Positions 33,140-41,775 of a stretch of DNA of 64,000 bases are shown here, piece by piece. The position numbers and the translations under genes were made by a program. Every line of letters begins with the position of its first letter. The stretch's first letter is position 1. Origin of the DNA: an uncultured Prevotellaceae bacterium (GTDB lineage Bacteria; Bacteroidota; Bacteroidia; Bacteroidales; Bacteroidaceae). The notes beneath the pieces are model-generated. The model did not search any database, was not told where the DNA came from, and saw nothing but the letters and a program-made list of their open reading frames with translations. The DNA is taken from contig CAMKTN010000007.1 of assembly GCA_946415705.1 (NCBI GenBank), positions 1 to 64,000 on the forward strand, read 5' to 3'.

Positions 33140-33239
33140 AGTCGGTTTCATTGTTTGATAAAGGTTCGTTGCAAGGGTAAGCCTTTTGTGTGGAACAGCA
33201 AAGATTATTGAATGTTTTTGTAGTTTTTAGGCATAAAGT

Positions 33240-33270
33240 TTTGTGGGATGACGTTTTGTGACTATCTTTG
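33240..33270 (+). promoter_or_regulatory. Promoter TTTG-N19-TATCTTTG for yigZ
   Basis: TTTG at 33240-33243, TATCTTTG at 33263-33270; it sets the start codon at 33288 or 33297. Confidence 0.8.
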
Positions 33271-33287
33271 CACTCATCTATCACAGC

Positions 33288-33890
33288 ATGATTCGCATGG
33301 ACGACCTCTTCAAGACCATAGCCTCTCCCTCGGAGGGAATCTATACGGAGAAGCGAAGCAAATTCCTGGCTTTCGCTTTTCCGGTTTCTATGGTCGAGGA
33401 GGTGAAGGAGTTGGTGGATGCGCACGCCAAGAAGTTCTACGATGCGCGCCACGTCTGCTATGCATATATGCTGGGGCATGAGCGCCTCGTCTTCCGTGCC
33501 AACGACAACGGCGAGCCCAGCGGCACGGCCGGCAAGCCCATCCTCGGGCAGATCAACTCCAACGAGCTGACGAATATCCTGATTATCGTGGTCCGTTATT
33601 TCGGAGGTGTGAAGTTAGGCACCAGCGGACTTATCCAGGCATATAAGGCTGCCGCAGCTGAGGCGATAGCCGCAGCCACCATCATCGAGAAAACTGTGGA
33701 TGAGCAGATCACGATCACCTTTGAATATACGTTGATGAACCAGGTGATGCGTGTGGTGAAGGAAGAGGAGCCCGCCATCGTGGTGCAGTCCTTCGACAAC
33801 GACTGCCTGATGACCCTTGCCATCCGTGCCTCACAGATGCCTCGCCTGCGTGACCGTCTCGTGAAAATCGACGGCCTCCGCATCGCCTAA
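33288..33890 (+). CDS. yigZ: YigZ / IMPACT family protein
   Basis: 200 residues. IMPACT domain: YTEKRSKFLAFAFPV, DARHVCYAYML, NDNGEPSGTAGKPIL and VVRYFGGVKLGTSGLI. A C-terminal ferredoxin-like domain follows. YigZ proteins are linked to translation control but have no settled activity. The 3' end overlaps the lysozyme gene on the other strand by four bases. Confidence 0.9.
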   Translation: MIRMDDLFKTIASPSEGIYTEKRSKFLAFAFPVSMVEEVKELVDAHAKKFYDARHVCYAYMLGHERLVFRANDNGEPSGTAGKPILGQINSNELTNILIIVVRYFGGVKLGTSGLIQAYKAAAAEAIAAATIIEKTVDEQITITFEYTLMNQVMRVVKEEEPAIVVQSFDNDCLMTLAIRASQMPRLRDRLVKIDGLRIA

Positions 33891-34747
33891 TCTCTGTTTT
33901 CCAGAAGGATATCCGACAGGCTGTATTTGTCCATCAGACAGCTGCGATCAACATTGCCGCGGATGCCCTGTATGCGACTTGTGGCGCTGTACTGCCACAT
34001 CACGAAAGCTGCGTTGTCGCGCAACTCGGGAATGTCCTCGTGGTAGCGCGCAATCATATATTTATAATGTGTGAAGGGCCCCGAGAGGTATTTGTTGTAG
34101 AAGTCGCGTGAGGTATAAAGGATGGGGCGCACGCCGTAGTGCCGTTCCACCAGCTTCAGGAACTGCTGCAGCCTGCTCTGGAACTGACCCAGCGGGGCTT
34201 TGCCGCGATGCTCAATGTCGATGATGGGGACGAGGTCGTGGTGCTTGAGTTTGACGACAGAGGAGAAATTGCGGAACTGCTCGCTCACGTCGGCCGTGGG
34301 GCTGTAGAAATGGTAGCAGCCCACCTTCAGCCCTGCGTGCCGGGCGCCTTCGATGTTCCTGTAATAGGTCTCATCGACGAGCTTCGCCCCTTCCGTGGCT
34401 TTCACATAGACGTAGTAGATGTTGGCGTTGCGTGCCACGTCTTTCCAATTGATGCTACCCTGATAGTGAGAGACATCAATGCCGCCAAGCCCTTTGTTGG
34501 CGACATGTAATCCCGTTTGTTGCGCAAGCATCTCGTAGTCGCCCAGCGGCGGCTGTGGCGTCAGGGACGGCATAATGGCATCGGGCTGGGGGAGGGAAGC
34601 GTCGTAGTAGTCGATGGTGACCACCTTCGCTTTCCTTTTCTTCTTAAGGTTGCCTTCAGTCGTGGTCGCAGACAGCATGCCCACAAAGCACCATGCAAGA
34701 CTCATGGCGAGGCTGAATCGTGTAATCCGTGAAAACTTTAAAAACAT
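33887..34747 (-). CDS. Glycoside hydrolase family 25 lysozyme
   Basis: 286 residues. N-terminal membrane segment or signal (LAMSLAWCFVGMLSA), then a GH25 barrel: GGIDVSHYQGSINWK, YVKATEGA, VPIIDIEHRG and a C-terminal FVMWQYS. These supply the Asp and Glu of the active site. It would cut peptidoglycan glycan strands in the periplasm during remodelling. Confidence 0.92.
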   Translation of the reverse strand: MFLKFSRITRFSLAMSLAWCFVGMLSATTTEGNLKKKRKAKVVTIDYYDASLPQPDAIMPSLTPQPPLGDYEMLAQQTGLHVANKGLGGIDVSHYQGSINWKDVARNANIYYVYVKATEGAKLVDETYYRNIEGARHAGLKVGCYHFYSPTADVSEQFRNFSSVVKLKHHDLVPIIDIEHRGKAPLGQFQSRLQQFLKLVERHYGVRPILYTSRDFYNKYLSGPFTHYKYMIARYHEDIPELRDNAAFVMWQYSATSRIQGIRGNVDRSCLMDKYSLSDILLENRD

Positions 34748-34772
34748 CTCTCTCTTTCTCTTCTTTTAGGAC

Positions 34773-35252
34773 TTATGGAAGCTCAGAGCCGTCGAATGTC
34801 AGGGGGAGCAGGTCGCGCATACTGCGGATGACGTAGGTGCCGCTGGTGCCGTAGAGCAACACCCTGATTTCTTGCTTGAAGCGCGCCTCGGCCTCCAGCA
34901 GCGACTGGCGGCAGGCACCACAGGGAGCCACCAGATTCTCCAGAAACTGTCCGCCCGTCTGCGCAGCAATGGCGAGGGCTACGGGTGGCACCTCAGGCGC
35001 ATTGGCCGAGGCCGCGAAGAAAGCTGTACGTTCTGCACACAGGCCCGAGGGGAAAGCGGCATTCTCCTGATTGCTGCCCTTGAAGACTTGGTCGTCGGCG
35101 AGGCGCAATGCAGCACCCACCTGGAAGTGGGAGTACGGCGAATAGCTGGTGGCGGTCATGGCTTTCGCCATATCCACCAGTTCGCGGTCTTCGGCAGACA
35201 GCTCTTCGTAGTCGAAGACCTGATATGGAACGATGATTTGAGCTTCTCGCAT
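34773..35252 (-). CDS. cdd: Cytidine deaminase
   Basis: 159 residues, the tetrameric short form. Zinc ligands and catalytic Glu in CAERTAFF and PCGACRQ, with SYSPYSHFQVGAAL near the N-terminus. It converts cytidine and deoxycytidine to uridine forms. A -7 box lies 23 bases upstream. The lysozyme gene follows after 25 bases. Confidence 0.95.
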   Translation of the reverse strand: MREAQIIVPYQVFDYEELSAEDRELVDMAKAMTATSYSPYSHFQVGAALRLADDQVFKGSNQENAAFPSGLCAERTAFFAASANAPEVPPVALAIAAQTGGQFLENLVAPCGACRQSLLEAEARFKQEIRVLLYGTSGTYVIRSMRDLLPLTFDGSELP

Positions 35253-35274
35253 GTCTATTTCATGAAATTTGTCA

Positions 35275-35282
35275 CAAAAGTA
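35275..35282 (-). promoter_or_regulatory. -7 box (TACTTTTG) for cdd
   Basis: Minus-strand TACTTTTG; a TTTG lies 22 bases further upstream at 35308-35305, inside the region shared with the divergent glucosaminidase promoter. Confidence 0.65.
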
Positions 35283-35314
35283 GCGTTTTTCTCGCTTATC
35301 TCATCAAAAAAACG

Positions 35315-35322
35315 TACTTTTG
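35315..35322 (+). promoter_or_regulatory. -7 box (TACTTTTG) for the LysM glucosaminidase gene
   Basis: TACTTTTG, 27 bases before the ATG at 35349. Divergent from the cdd promoter, about 30 bases apart. Confidence 0.7.
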
Positions 35323-35348
35323 TGCGCAAAATCCTCAAAAAAACTATA

Positions 35349-36272
35349 ATGAAGCTTCGAATTGCGGTTTTCTGCGTGTTATTTAGCGCTGTTTCAGCGT
35401 TATTTGCGCAGGGCGGACAGTCTGCACAATGGCAGTATATCGAGAAGTTCAAGGATCTCGCCATCGAGCAGATGCGTGAGCATAAGATTCCAGCCTCCAT
35501 CACCCTGGCACAAGGTCTCTGCGAGAGCGGTGCCGGGCGCAGCAAGCTGGCCATCGAGGCGCATAACCACTTCGGTATCAAGGTCGGGACGAATTGGACG
35601 GGTCCCTATATCGTGATGGCCGACGACCGTCCCGACGACCGCTTCCGCAAGTACCGCAACGACCGCGAGAGCTATGAGGACCACTCTCGCTTCCTTGTCA
35701 ACGGCCCTCGATACCGTTCCCTTTTCTCCCTCAAGGTCACCGACTACAAAGGCTGGGCACACGGACTGAAGAAGGCTGGCTACGCCACCAATCCACGCTA
35801 TGCCCACATGCTCATTGATGTCATCGAGCGCTTCAACCTCCAACAATTCGACTCCTACCGTAGCGGCCGTTACCACGCTCGCTCCAACAGCCAGCAGGCA
35901 TCAGAGGTGGAGAATTTGTTCTTCGCCCAGCACATCGTTTATCGCGTCAACAAGAACTACATGGTCATCGCCAACAGCAGCGACACCTGGGAGCTGGTGG
36001 CGCGTGAGACGGGGGTGAGTGTCCGTAGGCTCCTGAAATACAACGATCGTCCTAAAGACTCACCGCTTCGTTCGGGTGACATCGTCTATCTGCAGAAGAA
36101 GCGCTCAAAGGCTGACAAGTCGTTCAAGGGAATTCCACACGTGGTACAACCTGGCGAGTCACTTTACGATATCTCGCAGCACTACGCCATCCGCCTGAAG
36201 TCCCTCTATAAGCTGAATGGCTTTACTGCTGACTACAGCCCCGAGGTGGGCGATCTCATCTGGCTGAGGTGA
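35349..36272 (+). CDS. Secreted glucosaminidase with two LysM domains
   Basis: 307 residues. Signal peptide (FCVLFSAVSALFAQG), then a FlgJ/GH73-type glucosaminidase domain: ASITLAQGLCESGAGRSKLA with catalytic Glu, HNHFGIK, and YSSF-like DHSRFLVNGPRY. The C-terminal half has two LysM units (DTWELVARETGVSVRRLLKY; ESLYDISQHYAIRLKSLYKL) for peptidoglycan binding. A muralytic enzyme for wall growth or separation. ATG at 35349 follows the promoter. Confidence 0.92.
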   Translation: MKLRIAVFCVLFSAVSALFAQGGQSAQWQYIEKFKDLAIEQMREHKIPASITLAQGLCESGAGRSKLAIEAHNHFGIKVGTNWTGPYIVMADDRPDDRFRKYRNDRESYEDHSRFLVNGPRYRSLFSLKVTDYKGWAHGLKKAGYATNPRYAHMLIDVIERFNLQQFDSYRSGRYHARSNSQQASEVENLFFAQHIVYRVNKNYMVIANSSDTWELVARETGVSVRRLLKYNDRPKDSPLRSGDIVYLQKKRSKADKSFKGIPHVVQPGESLYDISQHYAIRLKSLYKLNGFTADYSPEVGDLIWLR

Positions 36273-36273
36273 T

Positions 36274-36360
36274 ACAGCCTCACCCCCGCCCCCTCTCCGA
36301 AGGGCGAGGTGAGTAAGAACATTTGATACTTGAAACCTCAAACTTTAAACTCTCAACTCC
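36274..36360. repeat. C-rich palindrome plus heptamer/octamer array before ettA
   Basis: CCTCACCCCCGCCCC with CTCTCC pairs with GGGCGAGGTGAG (36274-36317), then CTTGAAACC, CTCAAAC and TTTAAAC-type units run to the ATG at 36363. Confidence 0.8.
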
Positions 36361-36362
36361 AC

Positions 36363-38054
36363 ATGGCTGACGACAAGAAAATCATCTTTTCAATGGTTGG
36401 TGTAAGCAAGACCATCCAACAGACTCAGAAACAAGTATTAAAGAATATATACCTTAGCTTCTTCTATGGCGCTAAGATTGGTATCATCGGTTTGAATGGC
36501 TCGGGTAAGTCCACGCTGTTGAAGATCATTGCAGGCTTGGATCAGAGCTATCAGGGCAATGTCGTTTTCTCGCCGGGCTACAGCGTCGGCTATCTGCCGC
36601 AGGAACCGCAGCTGGACGATGACAAGACCGTTCGTGAAGTGGTTGAAGAAGGCGTGCAGCACATCGTTGATGCCCTGAAGGAATACGAGGATATCAACCT
36701 GAAATTCGGCATGCCAGAATACTATGAGGACGAGGATAAGATGAATGCCCTCTTCGCACGACAAGGCGAACTGCAGGATATCATCGATGCCACCGACGCC
36801 TGGAACCTCGACACGAAGCTGGCGCGCGCCATGGACGCCCTGCGCTGTCCTCCGCAGGATCAGCTCTGCAAGAACCTCTCCGGTGGTGAGCGCCGTCGCG
36901 TGGCGCTGTGCCGTCTGCTGCTGCAGAAGCCCGATGTCCTGCTGCTCGATGAGCCTACCAACCACCTCGATGCAGAGAGCATCGATTGGCTGGAGCAGCA
37001 CCTGAACCAGTACGAGGGCACCGTCATTGCCGTCACCCACGACCGCTACTTCCTCGACGATGTCGCTGGCTGGATTCTCGAACTCGACCGCGGCGAGGGC
37101 ATCCCCTGGCAGGGCAACTACAGCTCATGGCTGGAGCAGAAAACCAAGCGCCTGGAGATGGAGGAGAAGGTGGAGTCGAAGCGCCGCAAGACCCTGCAGC
37201 GTGAGTTGGAGTGGGTGCGCATGGCCCCCAAGGCTCGACAGGCAAAGGGCAAGGCCCGTCTGTCCAACTACGAACGCATGCTCAACGAGGACCAGAAGGA
37301 GAAGGAGCAGAAGCTGGAGATCTATATCCCCAGCGGCCCGCGTCTGGGCAACAAGGTCATCGAAGCCCACGGCCTTTGCAAGGCTTTCGGCGATAAAGTG
37401 CTGTTCAAGAATCTCGATTTCACGTTGCCCCCTAACGGCATCGTAGGTGTCATCGGCCCCAACGGTGCCGGCAAGACCACGCTCTTCCGCCTCATAATGG
37501 GACTTGAGAAGCCCGATGCCGGCACCTTCGAAGTCGGCGAGACGGTGAAGTTAGCCTACGTGGATCAGAGCCACCGTGACATCAAAGCCGACGAGACTGT
37601 CTATCAGATTGTCTCGCAGGGCAACGAGCTCATCCGCATGGGTGGTCGCGATATCAATGCCCGTGCCTATCTCTCGCGCTTCAACTTCACGGGTGCTGAC
37701 CAAGAGAAGAAATGCGGCGTGCTCAGCGGTGGCGAACGCAACCGTCTGCACTTGGCGATGGCGCTGAAGGAAGAGGGCAATGTCCTGCTGCTCGATGAGC
37801 CCACCAACGACATCGATGTCAACACCCTACGGGCGTTGGAGGAAGGTCTCGAGAGCTTCGCCGGCTGTGCCGTGGTCATCAGCCACGACCGTTGGTTCCT
37901 CGACCGCATCTGTACCCATATCCTCGCTTTTGAGGGTGATGGCAATGTCGTCTATTTCGAGGGCTCCTACACCGACTACGAAGCCAACAAACTCAAGCGC
38001 CTCGGCCTCGAAGAACCTCGTCGCATCCGCTATCGCAAGCTCACCGACGATTAA
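36363..38054 (+). CDS. ettA: Energy-dependent translational throttle protein (ABC-F, EttA)
   Basis: 563 residues, two ABC domains without membrane segments. Walker A GLNGSGKSTL and GPNGAGKTTL, signatures LSGGERRRVAL and LSGGERNRLHL, Walker B VLLLDEPTNHLD and VLLLDEPTNDID. The linker carries the EttA arm region (KARQAKGKARLSNYERM). EttA binds the ribosomal E site and gates elongation by ADP/ATP ratio. 4-bp tail-to-tail overlap with the receptor gene on the other strand. Confidence 0.94.
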   Translation: MADDKKIIFSMVGVSKTIQQTQKQVLKNIYLSFFYGAKIGIIGLNGSGKSTLLKIIAGLDQSYQGNVVFSPGYSVGYLPQEPQLDDDKTVREVVEEGVQHIVDALKEYEDINLKFGMPEYYEDEDKMNALFARQGELQDIIDATDAWNLDTKLARAMDALRCPPQDQLCKNLSGGERRRVALCRLLLQKPDVLLLDEPTNHLDAESIDWLEQHLNQYEGTVIAVTHDRYFLDDVAGWILELDRGEGIPWQGNYSSWLEQKTKRLEMEEKVESKRRKTLQRELEWVRMAPKARQAKGKARLSNYERMLNEDQKEKEQKLEIYIPSGPRLGNKVIEAHGLCKAFGDKVLFKNLDFTLPPNGIVGVIGPNGAGKTTLFRLIMGLEKPDAGTFEVGETVKLAYVDQSHRDIKADETVYQIVSQGNELIRMGGRDINARAYLSRFNFTGADQEKKCGVLSGGERNRLHLAMALKEEGNVLLLDEPTNDIDVNTLRALEEGLESFAGCAVVISHDRWFLDRICTHILAFEGDGNVVYFEGSYTDYEANKLKRLGLEEPRRIRYRKLTDD

Positions 38055-40396
38055 AACTGCAAGGGGAAGATCAGCTTGATGGTGAAGTTGCGGCCGGGGT
38101 TGAAGATGCCGCGGCGGTCGGTGTGTGTGTTGATGTCAGCGTATTTCAGACGGCTGAGGTGGCTTTGGTAGCCGCAGTCGAGGAGGTTGTCGGCGATGAA
38201 GTAGAGCTCGCAAAGCTTACGCCCGTTCTTTAGGAGTATATCGGTGCCGGCCGAGACGTTCAATAGCGTGTAGGCCGGCGTCGCTGTCTCTGTACCTTCG
38301 GCCATGTAATAATGATCTTGGCGGAAATACTGCTCTATGACGACGCTGACGTAGGCGTTGTCGAAGACGTGGTCGAGGCGGTGGTGGCGCAAGCTCTCGC
38401 CCTTATGGTGAGGGGCGCTGGTGTGGTGGTCGCCGTTGTGCGTGAACTCCCATTTCACCTCGGCCGTCAGGCGTGGGGCAGGGGTGAGGGGCAGGTAGCG
38501 CGTTTCGAGCGGCTGATTGAGCTGGCGGGCATCGACCATCGAGAACGTGGAGCCGATATGCAATTGGTGAATGGGATGCAGGTCGAAGCCGGCCTCAAAG
38601 CCCTTTAGAAGGGCGTCGCCCTGGGTGTAGTGGAAGAGTCGGTAATCAGAGGCCTCGACGGATAAACCGTCGAGCGCAGGGTCCGCAAGGGCTTCGGCGA
38701 AGATGTAGTTGTCGATATGGTTGAGAAACAGGGCCAGCTCAAAGGAGATAAACTTGCAGCTGAAGTCGAAGCCGAGGTCGCCCTGCCAGCTGTATTCGGG
38801 TTTCAGGTCGGGGTTGCCGATTTCATAGCGGAGCGTGCCGTGGTGCGCTCCGTTGCTGCCCAGCTCGCTGAGGTTGGGGGCTCGGAATCCGCGAGCGACG
38901 TTGGCGCGAACGTTCCAGTGGCTGTTGGCGTGCCAGACGGCGCCGAGGGAGCCGCTGAGGGCAGAGAAGTTGCGGGTGAAGTCAGCGAAGCGGAGGGTGG
39001 AGACCTCCGTTGACGCGGAGGGAACTTCGGCGCCTTCCCAAAGGGCGTGGCTGTGCAGGTGGCGGTAGTCGTAGCGAAGGCCGCCGCTGAGGGTCCAGTG
39101 GCGTAGCTCTTTGCTGGCGGTAATGTAGGCGCCGATGTCGAAGAGGTTGTAGTCGGGGATTAGGTACTCCTCGCCTTTGTTGAGCGAGCGCTGGTACATT
39201 CCTCCAATGCCGCCATTGAGCTTCCAGGTGTTGAAGCCGTTGTAGGTATAGCGGGCGTCGTAGGTGACGGTGTGGAGGAGGAGGTCAAGGCCGGGGTGAC
39301 CCTCTGGAGAACCCTCGGGAACCGTAACAGAGGAACCCTCGGGAACCATAACAGAGGAACCCTCGGGAACCATAACAGCGGGGTCCTCGGCATCGTGGTG
39401 GTGATGTTCCTCAAATTCCTGACGGCGGTTCTGCTGGTAGCCGACGATGGCTTTCAGCAGGCCGTTGCCCACGGCGAAGGAGTTGTCGAGAACGGCTTTG
39501 TAGTGATGAATCTGCTGATAGGGCAGGGCCTTCTTATAAGTCTTCAGGTTGCCGTTGGGATATTGGTCTTCGTCGTAGAGGAGGTCACCGGTCTCCGGGT
39601 CTCGCTCGCCCTCGGTCATGCTGGGGGTGATGTGGTAGTAGCCCAGCGTGAGGTGTGAGAACCCCCATCCTTTATTCACGCCAAGAAGGGCATTGGCGGC
39701 ACGCTCGTGGAACTGTGTGCCAGGGATGTAGCCGTCATATTTATTATGGTACGCGTGTGCGAACTTCTCACTATAGCGACCGTTCCATACGAAGCCTCGC
39801 TTGTTGCCGCCGAAGCGCATGGAATAGTCGATGAGACCGCTGTTGGTCTGGTACTCGGTGGCGAGGCTGGCACCCATGCGGCCTGCTGGCTCAATGGCCT
39901 CAGGATGAAACACGATGACCCCTGCCATGGCATCGGAGCCATACATGAGCGACGCCGGCCCCTTGAGAATCTCCACTTGTCCCACGCTTTGTCCGTCGAG
40001 TTCCAAACCGTGCTCATCGCCCCATTGCTGTCCTTCCTGACGTACGCCGTCGGCTACGCAGACGATACGATTGTAGCCCAAGCCTCGGATGACAGGTTTC
40101 GAGATACCGCTGCCAGTGGTGACCTGGTCCACGCCTGGCTGTTTGGCCAGGGCATCGATGATGTTCGTGGATGCCGTTTGTCGGAATTCTTTCTGTGTGA
40201 CAACGCTGATGGGGGTAGAGGTTTGCTTGCGCTTCAGCTGGCCTATGGGGCTGGTGACAATGACCTCGTTCAGGTCGAGGTGATGGAAATAGATGTCGGC
40301 CGAGTCCGCTGTCGTCGTCTCTGTCGTTTGTGCGCTGAGCGTGGTGGCAACCAGCGAAAGAGCTATCGTGAATAGTGTTTTATAGTGTCGTGTCAT
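38051..40396 (-). CDS. TonB-dependent receptor with His-rich loops, probably for a metal
   Basis: 781 residues. Signal peptide (LFTIALSLVATTLSAQ), TonB-box-like DLNEVIVTSPIG, plug with VIRGLGYNRIVCVADGVRQE and ILKGPASLMYGSDAMAGVI, barrel ending LIFPLQF. Two His-rich loops (EEHHHHDAE and NGDHHTSAPHHKG) suggest zinc, copper or another metal. The gene carries three in-frame repeats at 38654-38674, 39004-39021 and 39299-39380. ATG at 40396 places the signal peptide correctly; the open frame upstream overlaps the fRMsr gene. It begins 13 bases after fRMsr ends. Confidence 0.9.
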   Translation of the reverse strand: MTRHYKTLFTIALSLVATTLSAQTTETTTADSADIYFHHLDLNEVIVTSPIGQLKRKQTSTPISVVTQKEFRQTASTNIIDALAKQPGVDQVTTGSGISKPVIRGLGYNRIVCVADGVRQEGQQWGDEHGLELDGQSVGQVEILKGPASLMYGSDAMAGVIVFHPEAIEPAGRMGASLATEYQTNSGLIDYSMRFGGNKRGFVWNGRYSEKFAHAYHNKYDGYIPGTQFHERAANALLGVNKGWGFSHLTLGYYHITPSMTEGERDPETGDLLYDEDQYPNGNLKTYKKALPYQQIHHYKAVLDNSFAVGNGLLKAIVGYQQNRRQEFEEHHHHDAEDPAVMVPEGSSVMVPEGSSVTVPEGSPEGHPGLDLLLHTVTYDARYTYNGFNTWKLNGGIGGMYQRSLNKGEEYLIPDYNLFDIGAYITASKELRHWTLSGGLRYDYRHLHSHALWEGAEVPSASTEVSTLRFADFTRNFSALSGSLGAVWHANSHWNVRANVARGFRAPNLSELGSNGAHHGTLRYEIGNPDLKPEYSWQGDLGFDFSCKFISFELALFLNHIDNYIFAEALADPALDGLSVEASDYRLFHYTQGDALLKGFEAGFDLHPIHQLHIGSTFSMVDARQLNQPLETRYLPLTPAPRLTAEVKWEFTHNGDHHTSAPHHKGESLRHHRLDHVFDNAYVSVVIEQYFRQDHYYMAEGTETATPAYTLLNVSAGTDILLKNGRKLCELYFIADNLLDCGYQSHLSRLKYADINTHTDRRGIFNPGRNFTIKLIFPLQF
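38654..38674. repeat. In-gene hairpin CTCGACGG/CCGTCGAG
   Basis: Perfect 8-bp stem with a 5-base loop in the receptor gene, encoding part of LDGLSVEAS. Confidence 0.6.
39004..39021. repeat. In-gene hairpin CCTCCG/CGGAGG
   Basis: Perfect 6-bp stem, 6-base loop, encoding PSASTEVST in the receptor barrel, a likely loop. Confidence 0.55.
39299..39380. repeat. In-frame 24-bp repeats encoding SVMVPEGS in the receptor gene
   Basis: Three units reading VMVPEGSS, VMVPEGSS and VTVPEGSPEG on the minus strand. The final unit matches the rsmE repeat at DNA level (GTTACGGTTCC...GGGTTCTCC) although the two genes are unrelated. The insert directly follows the His-rich loop EEHHHHDAE. Confidence 0.9.
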
Positions 40397-40409
40397 TATT
40401 GGTATGTGT

Positions 40410-40886
40410 TCAAAGCAGTCCGACGAGTTGTTCAAGTGCGCTCTGGTCTTCCGCATCGAAGGCGTTGAGCTGGTCGCTGTCGATGTCGAGGACGCCAATG
40501 ACGGTGCCGTCCTTGAACATCGGCACGACAATCTCGGAGCGGCTGAGGCTGCTGCAGGCGATGTGTCCGGGGAAGGCATCGACGTCAGGAACGACAAGTG
40601 TGCGCTCCTCTGCCCAAGCGGTGCCGCAAACGCCGCGACCACGCTTGATGCGCGTACAGGCCACGGAGCCCTGGAAGGGACCCAGGTGCAACCATTCAGG
40701 CTCCTTCACAAGATAGAAGCCGACCCAAAAGAAGCCAAAGGCTTCGCGCAGGGCGGCGGCGGTGTTTGCCAACGTGGAGATAGTGTCTTCTTCGCCCTCG
40801 ATGAACGGGGCGAAATCCTTCAGAAATGCCTCATAGCGCTCGCGTTTCGTCAGGCCTGTGGGGTATGAGAAGGTTTGTTCTGCCAT
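40410..40886 (-). CDS. Free methionine-(R)-sulfoxide reductase (GAF domain)
   Basis: 158 residues, a single GAF domain. The three Cys of the fRMsr family are present: SVACTRI, GVCGTAW and FPGHIACSS. It reduces free methionine-R-sulfoxide. ATG at 40886 is only about 10 bases from the -7 box, so the mRNA would be almost leaderless. It probably forms a transcript with the TonB receptor gene downstream. Confidence 0.9.
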   Translation of the reverse strand: MAEQTFSYPTGLTKRERYEAFLKDFAPFIEGEEDTISTLANTAAALREAFGFFWVGFYLVKEPEWLHLGPFQGSVACTRIKRGRGVCGTAWAEERTLVVPDVDAFPGHIACSSLSRSEIVVPMFKDGTVIGVLDIDSDQLNAFDAEDQSALEQLVGLL

Positions 40887-40895
40887 TTTCGCGTG

Positions 40896-40929
40896 CAAAG
40901 ATAGTGAAAATAATTGAGCTAAATGCAAA
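40896..40929 (-). promoter_or_regulatory. Promoter TTTG-N22-TATCTTTG for fRMsr
   Basis: Minus-strand TTTG at 40929-40926 and TATCTTTG at 40903-40896. The ATG begins at 40886, giving a leader of only a few bases. It lies back to back with the rpsP promoter. Confidence 0.7.
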
Positions 40930-40945
40930 AAGAGCGCAAAAAAGT

Positions 40946-40976
40946 TTTGTCACGTCCGCAGAATGTCGTACCTTTG
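40946..40976 (+). promoter_or_regulatory. Promoter TTTG-N19-TACCTTTG for rpsP
   Basis: TTTG at 40946-40949 and TACCTTTG at 40969-40976. The leader is about 55 bases. Confidence 0.8.
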
Positions 40977-41037
40977 CGCCCGCTGTCACGAGTTGGCAGC
41001 ATCAATTTCAAACCTATTAACTCATTATTAAACATTT

Positions 41038-41592
41038 ATGGCAACAAAAATCAGATTGCAACGTCATGGCCGTAAGAGCTACGCTTTCTACTCCATCGTC
41101 GTTGCTGATGTAAGAGCTCCGCGCGACGGTAAGTTTACAGAGAAGATTGGTACCTACAACCCCAACACCAATCCTGCCACTGTAGATTTGAAATTCGACC
41201 GTGCTCTCTACTGGGTAGAGACGGGCGCACAACCCACAGACACAGTGCGTAACATCCTTTCCGATGAAGGCGTTTATCTCATGAAGCACCTCCGTGGTGG
41301 CGTGAAGAAGGGCGCATTCGATGAGGCTACCGCACAGGTGAAGTTCAACGCTTGGAAGGCCGACAAGCAGAAGGGCCTGAAAGCCGTTGCAGACAAGGTC
41401 GCCGCTGACAAGAAGGCTGCTGCTGCTGCCGCTCTTGAAGCAGAGAAGAAGACCAACGAAGAGATCGCTAAAAAAGTAGCCGACAAGAAGGCTGCTGAGG
41501 CTGCTGCGAAGGCAGAGGCCGAGGCTGCTGCTCAGGCTGAGGCTGCTGCTGAGGAACAACCCGCTACCGAGGAGGCTCCCGCAGAAGCTTAA
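41038..41592 (+). CDS. rpsP: 30S ribosomal protein S16 with Ala-rich C-terminal extension
   Basis: 184 residues; the S16 core is the first 85 or so ([33 protein letters not shown]). The extra 100 residues are Ala/Lys/Glu-rich coiled coil ([18 protein letters not shown]), a known trait of Bacteroidetes S16. It binds 16S rRNA in the 30S body; the extension's role is not known. A terminator follows. Confidence 0.95.
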   Translation: MATKIRLQRHGRKSYAFYSIVVADVRAPRDGKFTEKIGTYNPNTNPATVDLKFDRALYWVETGAQPTDTVRNILSDEGVYLMKHLRGGVKKGAFDEATAQVKFNAWKADKQKGLKAVADKVAADKKAAAAAALEAEKKTNEEIAKKVADKKAAEAAAKAEAEAAAQAEAAAEEQPATEEAPAEA

Positions 41593-41629
41593 ACCCAACT
41601 CTCCATATTACATTTTTCCAAACAAGCAT

Positions 41630-41667
41630 AAGAGGCGTGGCTGTGAAGCCGCGCCTTCTTCTTTTGT
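41630..41667 (+). terminator. Terminator after rpsP
   Basis: AAGAGGCGTGGCT (41630-41642) pairs with AGCCGCGCCTTCTT (41647-41660) with one bulge and one wobble pair, then CTTTTGTT. Confidence 0.8.
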
Positions 41668-41729
41668 TAAATTTATTGAAAAATCCATCTTTCTTGTCCT
41701 TGCGCGCGCGAACCTATATAAAATAGCAG

Positions 41730-41737
41730 TATCTTTG
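41730..41737 (+). promoter_or_regulatory. -7 box (TATCTTTG) for the rseC-rnf operon
   Basis: TATCTTTG, about 40 bases before the ATG at 41776. No exact -33 TTTG. Confidence 0.7.
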
Positions 41738-41775
41738 TGCCGCTTTTGTAAAGCTAACCTTGCAAAATAGCGCAA

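Noticed and set aside
33024-33479. 151-residue frame on the minus strand across the yigZ start
   Set aside because: It runs through the yigZ promoter and coding start, has no recognisable motif and is in a different frame from the more plausible 40-residue peptide.
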